NCBI GenBank assembly: GCA_900466575.1
Contig: UBMP01000030.1
Location: forward strand, 1 to 41,142
Source: Hyphomicrobiales bacterium
Lineage (GTDB): Bacteria; Pseudomonadota; Alphaproteobacteria; Rhizobiales; Rhizobiaceae
DNA: 41,142 nt
Direction: 5' to 3'
Shown here: piece after piece, positions 8,935-17,328 of the stretch
Layout of the letters: the number at the start of each line of letters is the position of its first letter
How positions within the stretch are numbered: position 1 is the first letter of the stretch
Position numbers and translations under genes: made by a program
Notes under the pieces: model-generated
Databases searched by the model: none
Told to the model about the DNA's origin: nothing
The model's input: only the letters and a program-made list of their open reading frames with translations

Positions 8935-8963
8935 CCCGCCGTTCGCTTCCGGGCGGCGGGTTT
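8935..8963 (+). terminator. Probable terminator after oxidoreductase gene
   Basis: CCCGCCG (8935-8941) and CGGCGGG (8954-8960) form a stem with a 12-base loop, followed by only three T. It may be a weak terminator or attenuator before the beta-glucosidase gene. Confidence 0.5.
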
Positions 8964-8998
8964 CCACCTTGAATACGACATTCTGAAAGAGCATTCCC

Positions 8999-10369
8999 AT
9001 GGACCCCAAGGCCCTTGCCTCCCGCTTCCCCGGCGACTTCATCTTCGGCGTCGCCACCGCCTCCTATCAGATCGAGGGCGCAACGAAGGAAGATGGGCGC
9101 AAACCCTGCATCTGGGATGCCTTCTCCAATATGCCGGGCCGGGTCTATGAGCGGCATAATGGCGATATCGCTTGCGACCACTATCACCGCTGGGAAGAGG
9201 ACCTCGATCTCATCAAGGAGATGGGTGTCTCGGCCTATCGCTTTTCCATCGCCTGGCCGCGTATCGTGCCGGATGGCGTAGGACCGATCAACGAGAAGGG
9301 GCTCGATTTCTACGACAAGCTGGTCGACGGCTTGCAGGCGCGCGGCATCAAGGCCTTTGCGACGCTCTATCACTGGGATCTGCCGCTGGCGCTGATGGGC
9401 GATGGCGGCTGGACGGCGCGCTCGACCGCGCATGCCTTCCAGCGCTATACGCAGACCGTCATCCGCCGGCTGGGTGACCGTCTCGATGCTGTGGCAACCT
9501 TCAACGAGCCGTGGTGCTCGGTGATCCTGTCGCATCTTCTCGGCATTCATGCGCCCGGTGAGCGCAACATGCAGGCCACGCTCTATGCTGCCCACTATAC
9601 CAACCTCGCCCATGGTCTTGGCGTGGAGGCCGTGCGGGCGGAAGCGCCGAAGCTGCCGGTGGGCATCGTCTGCAACGCCATGTCGATTGTGCCGGCCAGC
9701 GATAGTGCGGCCGACAAGGCTGCCGCTGCCCGCGCCGAAGACTTCCATAACGGCATCTTCTTCGGGCCGATCTTCAAGGGCGAATATCCGGCCGGTGTCA
9801 TCGAGGCGCTGGGGCCGCTGATGCCGAAGATCGAAGAGGGCGACATGAAGACGATCTCGCAGAAGATCGACTGGTGGGGCCTGAATTACTATACCCCGAC
9901 CCGCATCACGGATGCGCCGGACGAGCCCTATCCGTCGCACGGCTCCGGTGCGTTCGTGAAGCCCGACAAGACGGATATCGGCTGGGAGGTTGACAGTTCC
10001 GGCTTCATCGGCGTGGTGCGGACGCTCTACAAGACCTACGACCTGCCGGAATTCTACATCACGGAAAACGGCGCCTGCTACAATATGGGCGTCGGCGAGG
10101 ATGGCACAGTCGATGACCAGCCGCGCCTCGACTACTATGCCGACCACATCTCGGTTGCGGCCGATATGATCGCCGAGGGGTACCCGTTGCGCGGCTATTT
10201 TGCCTGGTCGCTGATGGATAACTTCGAATGGGCTGAGGGCTACAGGATGCGTTTCGGTCTCGTGCATGTGGATTACGACACACAGGTAAGAACTGTTAAG
10301 AAAAGCGGACATTGGTATCGAGAGCTCGCGGCCTCCTTCCCGAAGGGGAATCACCTGACAAGTAATTGA
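8999..10369 (+). CDS. GH1 beta-glucosidase
   Basis: This is a cytoplasmic glycoside hydrolase family 1 enzyme of 456 residues, the usual length, with no signal peptide. The N-terminal FIFGVATASYQIEGA signature is present. The acid/base glutamate lies in TFNEPW (about E170) and the nucleophile in YITENG (about E356). The aglycone region SLMDNFEWAEGY is also typical. It is expected to hydrolyse beta-linked disaccharides or aryl glucosides. It follows the oxidoreductase gene by 73 bp and probably belongs to the same regulon, suggesting that a beta-glucoside enters through the importer. The specificity (glucoside, galactoside or other) cannot be fixed from sequence. Confidence 0.94.
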   Translation: MDPKALASRFPGDFIFGVATASYQIEGATKEDGRKPCIWDAFSNMPGRVYERHNGDIACDHYHRWEEDLDLIKEMGVSAYRFSIAWPRIVPDGVGPINEKGLDFYDKLVDGLQARGIKAFATLYHWDLPLALMGDGGWTARSTAHAFQRYTQTVIRRLGDRLDAVATFNEPWCSVILSHLLGIHAPGERNMQATLYAAHYTNLAHGLGVEAVRAEAPKLPVGIVCNAMSIVPASDSAADKAAAARAEDFHNGIFFGPIFKGEYPAGVIEALGPLMPKIEEGDMKTISQKIDWWGLNYYTPTRITDAPDEPYPSHGSGAFVKPDKTDIGWEVDSSGFIGVVRTLYKTYDLPEFYITENGACYNMGVGEDGTVDDQPRLDYYADHISVAADMIAEGYPLRGYFAWSLMDNFEWAEGYRMRFGLVHVDYDTQVRTVKKSGHWYRELAASFPKGNHLTSN

Positions 10370-10531
10370 TATAGATCGATATTTCTATTATTTTAGAGGT
10401 GGCGATGCCTATGATCCGGCGGTGCCGGCAACTGTCGCAATATGAAAATTCACAGGTGTTTTATCAGTCGCTGCTTTAAACCATTTCTGAACAGTCGGCA
10501 GGTTACAAGGCTCCCTTAGTTGGAGTTCTGA

Positions 10532-12724
10532 ATGGTAGTGTCGGGCGAAAGCAAGATCGGGAGCAAGACGCTTCGCGCTCCCTTGATGGTATCGTTGGTG
10601 CTTATTGTTTTCGCTGCTGTTGTTGCGGGCGGAACGGTGCTCATTCTGACTGCCATGAACAACATGGCCTTCCACGCCAACAGCCTCGACACCCAGCGCG
10701 CCCAGCAGACCGCCTCTGGCGCGCTCGCCTCGTTTGAACAGCAGATAGCGTCCGCGACCAGTGACTACAGCGCCTGGGACGACGCTGCCAAGGCGGTCTA
10801 TGTGGATCACGACCGCGACTGGATGGAGAAAAACTATGGCGTCTTCACGGGCGCCGGCACGCTGTTCGACACCTATTTCCTCGTGACGCCCGGTGGCGAG
10901 ACCGCCATGGCCTACAAGGATGGCGTGGCCCTCGCGATGGGCTTCAGCGACTACTTCGGCAAGTCCTTTGCCACACTGCGCGCAGGACTGGAAAACGACA
11001 TGGCGCGGGGAATCTATCAGAGGACCGGCTTTGTCGAAACGATCGACGGTCCGGCAGTTGTCGGCATTGCAGCCGTCCGCTCCAGCCAGGGAAGCCTGAC
11101 GGTTGCGAAGGACAAGGCGACGTTCGTTATTTTCGCGCGGCATCTGAGCGATGCGGTCATCAAGCAACTGGCGCATAATTACATCATCGACGGCCTGCGG
11201 CTTGTCCCCGAGGTTCCTGCAAACAAGCCCTTCGCGGCCTTGCGCAACAGCAAGGGTGACATACTTGGGGCACTCGTCTGGGATCTGCGCGAACCCGGCA
11301 CGCGCAGCTATCGGCAGGTGCTTCCCATGGTGGGATGCGGCATCGCCGTCATCGGGCTGGTCCTGCTCGGGCTGCTGGCTTTCGGTATCATCATCGTACG
11401 CCGCCTGATGGCCGACGAGCGGGCGGCGCGCAAGTTGTCCAAGGAAGACCTGCTGAGCGGCCTCATCAATCGAGCGGGTCTGAATGATGCGCTTGTCGAA
11501 ATCGAGGCCCGGGCAGCCTTGAGCGGCCGCGACGCGGTGCTGATCTACCTCGACCTCGACCGGTTCAAGGATGTCAACGACGCCTATGGCCACACCGTTG
11601 GCGATCAACTCATCCGCGGGGTGACGGCCGGTCTCAAGCATTTGCTGCCGAAGGATGCAGCATTTGCGCGTATCGGCGGTGACGAGTTCGCCATTGCGCT
11701 TGTGTGCGACGACACAGAAGCCTGTTGTGCTGCGGTCGAACAGGCCGTCATCGCCTTTTTCAAGGAGCCGCTGATCATTGCCGGCCGGCTGGCCTCCGTG
11801 GGTGCCAGCATGGGCATCGCGGTATCGTCGCAGGGCGCGCTTGGCAGCGCTGAACTGCTGCGCCGCGCCGACATGGCCATGTATCGCGCCAAGGCGAGCC
11901 GCAGCGGTCGCGCAGTCTTCTACCACCCATCGATGGACGAGGACCGCGAAGCGCGGATGACGATGGCCAACGATCTACGCCAGGCGCTGGACCATGAGGC
12001 TCTGACGGTCGTGTACCAGCCTGTCTTCGACGCCCATACGCGCATCATCTGCGGTGTCGAGGCGCTGGTGCGCTGGAACCGGAACGGGCATGGGTTTGTC
12101 GCTCCCGATATCTTCATTCCGATTGCCGAAGACAACGGGCTGATCGGGCGCCTCGGGGAATTCGTCATGCGGCAGGCGCTGATGGATGCCGCGAAATGGC
12201 CACGCATCAGCGTGGCCATCAATATCTCGCCGCTGCAACTCCATGATGTGTCCTTCGTGAGCTCGACGGCAGCGATCATCGAAGAATGCCGATTCCCCGC
12301 CGAGCGGGTGATCCTGGAACTGACGGAAGGCTTCTTCGTCCGCAACCCGGATCTCGCAAAGCAATCCATGTCGCAGTTGCAGCGAAACGGTTTCCGGATC
12401 GCGCTTGACGATTTCGGCTCCGGCTTCTCGAGCGTGGGATATCTGCGCGAATTCGGTTTTGATCGTCTGAAGATCGACCGCTCGCTGATCAATGCGCTTG
12501 GCAAGACGCCGAAGGCCGGCGACCTGCTCAAGGCGACCGTAGCGCTCGCGTCATCGTTCGACATTCCGGTGACCGCCGAAGGTATCGAAACGCAATTGCA
12601 GGCGGATTATGTCTCGGATTGCGGTTGCGACGAATTGCAGGGCTTCTTCTTCTCGAAGCCTGTCCGAGCGCAGGACATTTCCTGCATGCTGGAAAAGACC
12701 GGGTGGACCACGTCCGCCGCCTGA
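10532..12724 (+). CDS. CHASE4-GGDEF-EAL cyclic-di-GMP signalling protein
   Basis: This is a 730-residue inner-membrane protein. Two transmembrane helices (about 18-42 and 265-289) flank a periplasmic domain whose segment TSDYSAWDDAAKAVYVDHD resembles CHASE4 sensors. The GGDEF domain has an intact IGGDEF motif (382-386), but the position of the inhibitory RxxD site reads PKDA, so product inhibition is not expected. The EAL domain keeps EALVRW (510-515), NISPLQL, ELTE, DDFGSGFSS, KIDRSL, AEGIE and QGFFFSKP, so phosphodiesterase activity is likely. Both activities, or GTP-modulated hydrolysis, are possible. It is converging on the HxlR gene, with seven bases between the stop codons. No neighbour indicates the process controlled. 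Confidence 0.93.
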   Translation: MVVSGESKIGSKTLRAPLMVSLVLIVFAAVVAGGTVLILTAMNNMAFHANSLDTQRAQQTASGALASFEQQIASATSDYSAWDDAAKAVYVDHDRDWMEKNYGVFTGAGTLFDTYFLVTPGGETAMAYKDGVALAMGFSDYFGKSFATLRAGLENDMARGIYQRTGFVETIDGPAVVGIAAVRSSQGSLTVAKDKATFVIFARHLSDAVIKQLAHNYIIDGLRLVPEVPANKPFAALRNSKGDILGALVWDLREPGTRSYRQVLPMVGCGIAVIGLVLLGLLAFGIIIVRRLMADERAARKLSKEDLLSGLINRAGLNDALVEIEARAALSGRDAVLIYLDLDRFKDVNDAYGHTVGDQLIRGVTAGLKHLLPKDAAFARIGGDEFAIALVCDDTEACCAAVEQAVIAFFKEPLIIAGRLASVGASMGIAVSSQGALGSAELLRRADMAMYRAKASRSGRAVFYHPSMDEDREARMTMANDLRQALDHEALTVVYQPVFDAHTRIICGVEALVRWNRNGHGFVAPDIFIPIAEDNGLIGRLGEFVMRQALMDAAKWPRISVAINISPLQLHDVSFVSSTAAIIEECRFPAERVILELTEGFFVRNPDLAKQSMSQLQRNGFRIALDDFGSGFSSVGYLREFGFDRLKIDRSLINALGKTPKAGDLLKATVALASSFDIPVTAEGIETQLQADYVSDCGCDELQGFFFSKPVRAQDISCMLEKTGWTTSAA

Positions 12725-12731
12725 ACGGCCG

Positions 12732-13160
12732 TCAGCCGATCTTCAACAGCTTCTGCCCGGCGCGGCCGTCCTGCTGGCGCGCATCAAACTCGGCGCGGGC
12801 CTTCTGAATGAGGGTGTGATTGCTGAACACCCAGCTGCCCAGCGCCACGATGGGTTCGGCGAACGACCGGCCGAGGTCGGTCAGACTGTACTCCACCGAC
12901 GGCGGGAGGGTGGTGAAGACCGTGCGGCGCACGACGCCGTCGCGCTCCAGTGCCCTGAGTGTCAGGGTCAGCATTCGCTGCGAGATGCCCACGACCTCGC
13001 GCTTCAGTTCGCTGAAGCGCCTGGGGCCTTCGCGAAGCATCATGATCACCAGCACGCTCCACTTGTCGCCGAGGCGCGCAAGCATTTCGCTGACCGTCGG
13101 ACACTTGGAAGGATCGTAGCTGGTGCAGGGGCTGTTCTCTTGATGTGACATGGTATTCAT
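12732..13160 (-). CDS. HxlR-family transcriptional regulator
   Basis: This 142-residue winged-helix regulator carries the family pattern CPTVSEMLARLGDKWSVLVIMML, with the near-invariant cysteine just before the DNA-binding domain, then GPRRFSELKREVVGISQRMLTLTLRALERDGVV. The ATG at 13160 is preferred, with GTAGG upstream; a second in-frame ATG at 13151 is possible. The gene is divergent from a nitroreductase, a frequent arrangement in which members such as YodB sense quinones, aldehydes or electrophiles through cysteine and derepress the reductase. The C-terminal tail is longer than the minimal domain. Confidence 0.92.
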   Translation of the reverse strand: MNTMSHQENSPCTSYDPSKCPTVSEMLARLGDKWSVLVIMMLREGPRRFSELKREVVGISQRMLTLTLRALERDGVVRRTVFTTLPPSVEYSLTDLGRSFAEPIVALGSWVFSNHTLIQKARAEFDARQQDGRAGQKLLKIG

Positions 13161-13164
13161 TTTG

Positions 13165-13203
13165 TGCCTACTTGCAGGATTTTCCAAGTTACATATGTAG
13201 GCA
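13165..13203. promoter_or_regulatory. Nested inverted repeats between HxlR and nitroreductase genes
   Basis: TGCCTAC (13165-13171) and GTAGGCA (13197-13203) form an inverted repeat. Inside it, ACTTG (13170-13174) and CAAGT (13185-13189) form a second one. They lie immediately upstream of the hxlR-type start and before the nitroreductase start, as expected for an operator controlling both. Confidence 0.5.
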
Positions 13204-13289
13204 TGGTTACGAATAATTACCAACCCTCCGACCGAAGCCGGCTCCCAAATGGCGCAAGCGGCGGAGAATTGCAACATGAAGGCACTGTT

Positions 13290-13922
13290 ATGCTGATCGA
13301 AAAATTGAACTGGCGCTATGCCACCAAGAAGATGGACCCCTCCAAGGCCGTTTCGGAAGACAAGGTAGAGCGCATTCTCGAAGCGGCGCATCTTGCTCCG
13401 ACCTCGAGCGGCCTGCAGCCTTACGAGATCATCGTCGTGACGAATCCTGAAGTGCGCGCGAAAATCCGCGACGCTGCCAATGGTCAGGCACAGATCACCG
13501 ATGGCTCGCATGTTCTGGTCTTCGCAGCCTGGGATACCTACACGGAAGAGCGCATCAACAAGGTCTTCGACCAGGTCAACGCGGAACGCGGTTTCACCAA
13601 CGAAGGCTGGGAAAACTATCGCAAGATGCTGCTGGGCGCCTATCCTCCCCGCGACGCGCAGGTGAATTTCGAGCATGCGGCCCGCCAGGCCTATATCGGC
13701 TTCGGTCTTGCCATTGCGGCTGCCGCCTTTGAAGGCGTCGATGCGACCCCGATGGAAGGTTTCGATCCGGCCAAGGTTGATGAGATCCTCGGTCTGAAGG
13801 CACGCGGCCTGCGTTCCGTCACGCTTCTGCCGCTCGGCTATCGCCAGGCCGATGCCGACTGGCTGGTCAACCTGAAGAAGGTTCGCCGTCCGAAGGGCGA
13901 GTTCATCTCCAAGGTCGCCTGA
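13290..13922 (+). CDS. NAD(P)H-dependent nitroreductase family protein (NfsB-like)
   Basis: This is a 210-residue flavin (FMN) reductase of the nitroreductase superfamily. Recognisable segments are WRYATKKMDPSKAV near residue 10 with the FMN-phosphate-binding arginine region, LAPTSSGLQPYEIIVV near 38, HAARQAYIGFGLAIAAAAFEGVDATPMEGFD, and LLPLGYRQADADW. Such enzymes reduce nitroaromatics, quinones or other electrophiles. The ATG at 13290 is chosen because homology begins there; an in-frame extension to 13164 would run through the candidate operator. It is divergent from the HxlR gene and is probably its target. Confidence 0.92.
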   Translation: MLIEKLNWRYATKKMDPSKAVSEDKVERILEAAHLAPTSSGLQPYEIIVVTNPEVRAKIRDAANGQAQITDGSHVLVFAAWDTYTEERINKVFDQVNAERGFTNEGWENYRKMLLGAYPPRDAQVNFEHAARQAYIGFGLAIAAAAFEGVDATPMEGFDPAKVDEILGLKARGLRSVTLLPLGYRQADADWLVNLKKVRRPKGEFISKVA

Positions 13923-13963
13923 TCTCAATCCGGTGATCTGGCATCCCACGACCCCGGGATGAC

Positions 13964-13995
13964 CCGCTCGCGTCGCAAGGCGCGGGCGGTTTTTT
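13964..13995 (+). terminator. Rho-independent terminator after nitroreductase gene
   Basis: CCGCTCGCG (13964-13972) pairs with CGCGGGCGG (13981-13989), with one G-U pair and an eight-base loop, followed by six T (13990-13995). It ends just before the convergent trhO stop codon. Confidence 0.8.
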
Positions 13996-14000
13996 ATGCT

Positions 14001-14948
14001 TTATCCCTGCGGGGCCAGATGCTTCTCGCCGCGTTTCTTCGCGAGCTTCATCTGAAGCTGGCGCTGGCGGAAGCGTTCGCGGTCTTCTTCCGTGCGGTCA
14101 TTGTAGCAATGGGGACAGGAGACGCCTTCCTCGAAGAGCGGTGACGTCGTGTCCTCGGCCTTGAGCGGGAAGCGGCAGGCGCGGCAGAGCTTGTATTCGC
14201 CTTCTTCCAGTCCATGGCCGACGCCGACGCGCTCGTCGAAGACGAAGCAATCGCCTTCCCAGAGGCTTTCCTCGGCCGGAACATTTTCGAGATATTTCAA
14301 AATGCCGCCCTTGAGGTGATAGACCTCGTCGAAGCCAAGCTGCTTCATGAAGGCGGTCGATTTTTCGCAGCGGATGCCGCCGGTGCAGTACATGGCGATC
14401 TTCGGCTTGTTGTGCAGGCCGGGATTGTTGCGCACCCAGTCCGGAAACTCGCGGAACGTCTTGATGTTCGGATCGATCGCGCCCTTGAAGATGCCGATTG
14501 CGGTCTCGTAGTCGTTGCGCGTGTCGATGACGATGGTCTCCGGATCGGAGATCAGCGAGTTCCAGTCTTTGGCATCGACATAGGTGCCGACGATCTGCGT
14601 GGGGTCGATATCCTCGACGCCCATCGTCACGATTTCCTTCTTCAGCCGCACCTTCATGCGCAGGAACGGCTTCTTCGAAGCGTGGCTTTCCTTGTGCTCG
14701 AGATTGCGGAACTCAGGGCGCGAGCGGATGAAGGCGAGGATATTGGCGATGCCTTCGGCAGGCCCCGCAATCGTGCCGTTGATGCCCTCGCGGGCGATCA
14801 GCAGCGAACCGCAGATGTCATTGGCGCGGCAGGCTTCGAGCAGCGGCTCCCGGAAGGATTTATAATCCGGGAAGGCGGCAAAGTGATAAAGGGCGGCAAC
14901 GGTAAAGGCGCCGTCGGCTTCGGCTTTATGGTCTGTGATGTCGGTCAT
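14001..14948 (-). CDS. trhO: tRNA uridine(34) hydroxylase, rhodanese family
   Basis: This 315-residue protein matches the YceA/TrhO family, which makes 5-hydroxyuridine at position 34 of tRNAs. An N-terminal acylphosphatase-like domain ([30 protein letters not shown]) precedes a rhodanese domain with IDTRNDYE and the active-site loop [10 protein letters not shown] (Cys188, Cys194). The C-terminal tail adds CRACR and CPHC, a likely zinc site. A basic segment of Arg, Gln and Lys ends the protein. The start ATG at 14948 is unambiguous. It appears monocistronic; the CHAD gene upstream on the same strand is 87 bp away. Confidence 0.95.
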   Translation of the reverse strand: MTDITDHKAEADGAFTVAALYHFAAFPDYKSFREPLLEACRANDICGSLLIAREGINGTIAGPAEGIANILAFIRSRPEFRNLEHKESHASKKPFLRMKVRLKKEIVTMGVEDIDPTQIVGTYVDAKDWNSLISDPETIVIDTRNDYETAIGIFKGAIDPNIKTFREFPDWVRNNPGLHNKPKIAMYCTGGIRCEKSTAFMKQLGFDEVYHLKGGILKYLENVPAEESLWEGDCFVFDERVGVGHGLEEGEYKLCRACRFPLKAEDTTSPLFEEGVSCPHCYNDRTEEDRERFRQRQLQMKLAKKRGEKHLAPQG

Positions 14949-15035
14949 GGCGCGGAAATACTCCCGTCTGCCGGAAAACTCAATTGTTTCGCGTGGCCGG
15001 ATTGTCCTCAGGGGCTGACAAACGTCAAGCGGACA

Positions 15036-15950
15036 TCACTTTTTTGCGGCCGCCAGTTTCCAAAGTGCTGCGAAGCGCCTGGCCTCTCGCTTGGCGCCAT
15101 CGGGATAGAGACGCGCGGCAATCGTCATCGCATCATGCCGAAGTGCCGCCCGGCGCTCCATGATGAGTTCTGCCAGCCGGTCGCGGTCAGCGATGGCGCC
15201 GAAGAGATGTGGCTCGGAATGGAGCAGAATGTTGAGCACTTCCAGATCGTGCTCGTGGCCGAGAATATCGGTGAGCGACTTCGCTTCGGCGGCTTCCGCT
15301 GCCAGGGCGAAGGGCCATGCCTCGGAAAGAAAGGCTGCCTGGAAAACGGTGGCCTGGGCGCATTTTCGCAGGTCGTGAAAGGCTTCCGGATGGCCACCGT
15401 GATGGCACACCTCCAGCGTGGACCGTGCCCTCCGGTGGTTGCGGCTGCGTCCTTCGGCCAGAGCTTCAGCCGCGTCGTCATGGCTGGCGAAGGCGGCCTT
15501 GGCGATCTCGTGCCTGGCTTTGCGGCAGGCCTTGATCACCGGGTCGGTCAGGCGCGCGAGGGAGGGGGCTTCGAGCGCCAGAAGATCGCGGCGTCTTTCG
15601 ACCGCCTCCTTCAAGGCCCGCGCCATGTCCCCGGCGCTGCGGCCTTCCAGATAAGGGCCAAGGCTTGTCGCGCATTCGACGAGAGCCGTTGCGTCGCGAA
15701 CTTCGCTCAGGCCGCGCGCAGCTTCGGACAAGGAGCGGCGGATCGGCTTCAGATGTTTCGGGTCGCAATGCTCGACCAGCCGGATCAGCGCACGGACGCG
15801 CTTCAAATGCTTGCGTGCCTGATGGACGGCAGTTTCGAGACCGTTGCGCTGCTCTTCAAGCTGTTGAGTTGCGGCTTCGAGATGAATGCGCGCAACCTCC
15901 GGTACGGAACGGGAGAGTGGCTCTGTGGGGTCAAGCTTCGGCATAAGCAT
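15036..15950 (-). CDS. CHAD domain-containing protein
   Basis: This 304-residue, all-helical, histidine- and arginine-rich protein belongs to the CHAD family, which binds inorganic polyphosphate through a basic groove. Conserved histidine-bearing helices are seen as VHQARKHLKRVRALIRLV near residue 42 and AFHDLRKCAQATVFQAAF near 205, with DILGHEHDLEVL later. It starts inside the 3' end of the CYTH gene, overlapping it by 20 bases (or 14 if the second ATG is used), so translation is probably coupled. The two proteins are likely to act together on polyphosphate or triphosphate. In other bacteria the domains are often fused. Confidence 0.9.
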   Translation of the reverse strand: MLMPKLDPTEPLSRSVPEVARIHLEAATQQLEEQRNGLETAVHQARKHLKRVRALIRLVEHCDPKHLKPIRRSLSEAARGLSEVRDATALVECATSLGPYLEGRSAGDMARALKEAVERRRDLLALEAPSLARLTDPVIKACRKARHEIAKAAFASHDDAAEALAEGRSRNHRRARSTLEVCHHGGHPEAFHDLRKCAQATVFQAAFLSEAWPFALAAEAAEAKSLTDILGHEHDLEVLNILLHSEPHLFGAIADRDRLAELIMERRAALRHDAMTIAARLYPDGAKREARRFAALWKLAAAKK

Positions 15951-16413
15951 CAGCCGGCAGGCCCGAAAGCGCCAGCGCCTGATTGGAATAGGCGGGATTG
16001 CCGGTCAGCTCCGTCCCGATCCATTCGGGGATTTCGGGTTTTTCCTTTTCGGATTTCATCTCGACTTCGGCGACAATCAATCCTTCGAGTGCGCCGGAAT
16101 AGACATCGATCTCCCAGACATGCCTGGCGACCTTGACCTTGTAGCGCGTCTTTTCGACGAGATTGCCGAGCTTGAGCTGGAAGAGCGGCAGCGCCTCGTC
16201 GACCGGCACGTCGAATTCGAATTCGTCGCGGGTCATGCCATGGCCGCCAGCCTTGATCGTCAACGTCGCCTTGCGATTGTCGCGCACCCGCACCCGCATG
16301 TTGCGGCCGTCCATGGCAAGGATATAGGCTTGACGGATACGAGACCCCTTGTCGGCCCCGGCCTTCCAGCGATCGTCGCGAACCAGAAACTTGCGCTCGA
16401 TTTCCTTGGCCAT
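15931..16413 (-). CDS. CYTH domain protein (triphosphate tunnel metalloenzyme)
   Basis: This 160-residue protein opens with MAKEIERKFLV, the ExExK-type metal-binding motif of CYTH enzymes. Other strands of the tunnel show RVRVRDNRKATLTIK and EFEFDVPVDEALPLF, supplying the alternating Arg/Lys and Glu residues that hold a triphosphate and metal ions. Many stand-alone bacterial members are inorganic triphosphatases. AAAAGGA lies about ten bases before the ATG at 16413. It is the first gene of a two-gene unit with the CHAD protein. An adenylate cyclase role is unlikely for this short form but cannot be excluded. Confidence 0.92.
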   Translation of the reverse strand: MAKEIERKFLVRDDRWKAGADKGSRIRQAYILAMDGRNMRVRVRDNRKATLTIKAGGHGMTRDEFEFDVPVDEALPLFQLKLGNLVEKTRYKVKVARHVWEIDVYSGALEGLIVAEVEMKSEKEKPEIPEWIGTELTGNPAYSNQALALSGLPADAYAEA

Positions 16414-16620
16414 ACGATCAGTATCCTTTTCACCTGTCGCGGTCGGCCCTGTTATAGGCTAACGCACTGGTGAAGCTCAAGCCTCGATCGATAATATCTG
16501 CCCGGCAGGCTATTTCAGTTGCAACGGAGGTGGGTTGATCCAGCGCAAGAGGGCTCGACAGGGCGCATCACATTCGCTAACTAGTCCAGAACTTCAATCG
16601 GTTTAAACGAGGCGATCATC

Positions 16621-17259
16621 ATGTCGGCGAAGACGGAAAAGCTGCTTTCGGTCCTGAAGCTCCAGCCGGTCGTTCCGGTGTTGATCATCGAGGATGTGGC
16701 GCATGCCGTGCCTCTGGCCCGCGCGCTCGTTGCCGGCGGCCTGAAGGCCATCGAGATCACCATGCGCACGGCCGCCGCGCTCGACGCCATCAAGGCGGTT
16801 GCCAACGAAGTCGAGGGTGCCGTCGCCGGTGCCGGCACGATCCTGAACGCCAAGCATTTCGAGCAGGCTGTGGCTGCCGGCTCGCAGTTCATCGTCAGCC
16901 CCGGTTCGACACGTGGTCTGCTGGATGCGGCGCGCGACAGCGATATTCCGCTTCTGCCCGGCGCCGTCACTTCCAGCGAGATCATGGCGCTGAAGGAAGA
17001 GGGCTATGATGTTCTGAAGTTCTTCCCGGCCGAACAGGCGGGTGGGGCCAATTACATCAAGTCGCTTGCTTCGCCCTTTGCCGGCACCTTCTTCTGCCCG
17101 ACCGGCGGCATTTCGCTGAAGAATGCCAAGGATTATCTCAGCCTGCCGAACATCGTCTGCGTCGGCGGATCATGGGTTGCGCCGAAGGAACTGGTCGCTG
17201 CCGGCGACTGGGCAGGCATCACCAAGCTGGCTGCGGAAGCCTGCGCGTTGCGCGGCTGA
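16621..17259 (+). CDS. eda: 2-dehydro-3-deoxyphosphogluconate (KDPG/KHG) aldolase
   Basis: This is the trimeric TIM-barrel class I aldolase of the Entner-Doudoroff pathway, which cleaves KDPG to pyruvate and glyceraldehyde 3-phosphate. It is 212 residues long. The catalytic glutamate lies in IEITMRT (E45) and the Schiff-base lysine in VLKFFPAE (K133). GAGTILN, SPGST, LPGAVTSSEI and CPTGGIS are standard for the family. The ATG at 16621 has a weak GAGG upstream. It stands alone here, rather than with edd and zwf, and could also serve sugar-acid pathways. A 207-bp gap upstream, divergent from the CYTH gene, should hold its promoter. Confidence 0.95.
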   Translation: MSAKTEKLLSVLKLQPVVPVLIIEDVAHAVPLARALVAGGLKAIEITMRTAAALDAIKAVANEVEGAVAGAGTILNAKHFEQAVAAGSQFIVSPGSTRGLLDAARDSDIPLLPGAVTSSEIMALKEEGYDVLKFFPAEQAGGANYIKSLASPFAGTFFCPTGGISLKNAKDYLSLPNIVCVGGSWVAPKELVAAGDWAGITKLAAEACALRG

Positions 17260-17328
17260 TTTTCGGCGAAATTTGAAAAGTGGTTTTGTTGCACCTATCT
17301 CCGTCTCGGAAAAGAGACGGAGAACGAC

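Noticed and set aside
14214-16136. 640-codon plus-strand frame opposite trhO and the CHAD gene
   Set aside because: It covers two real minus-strand genes and has no family signature.
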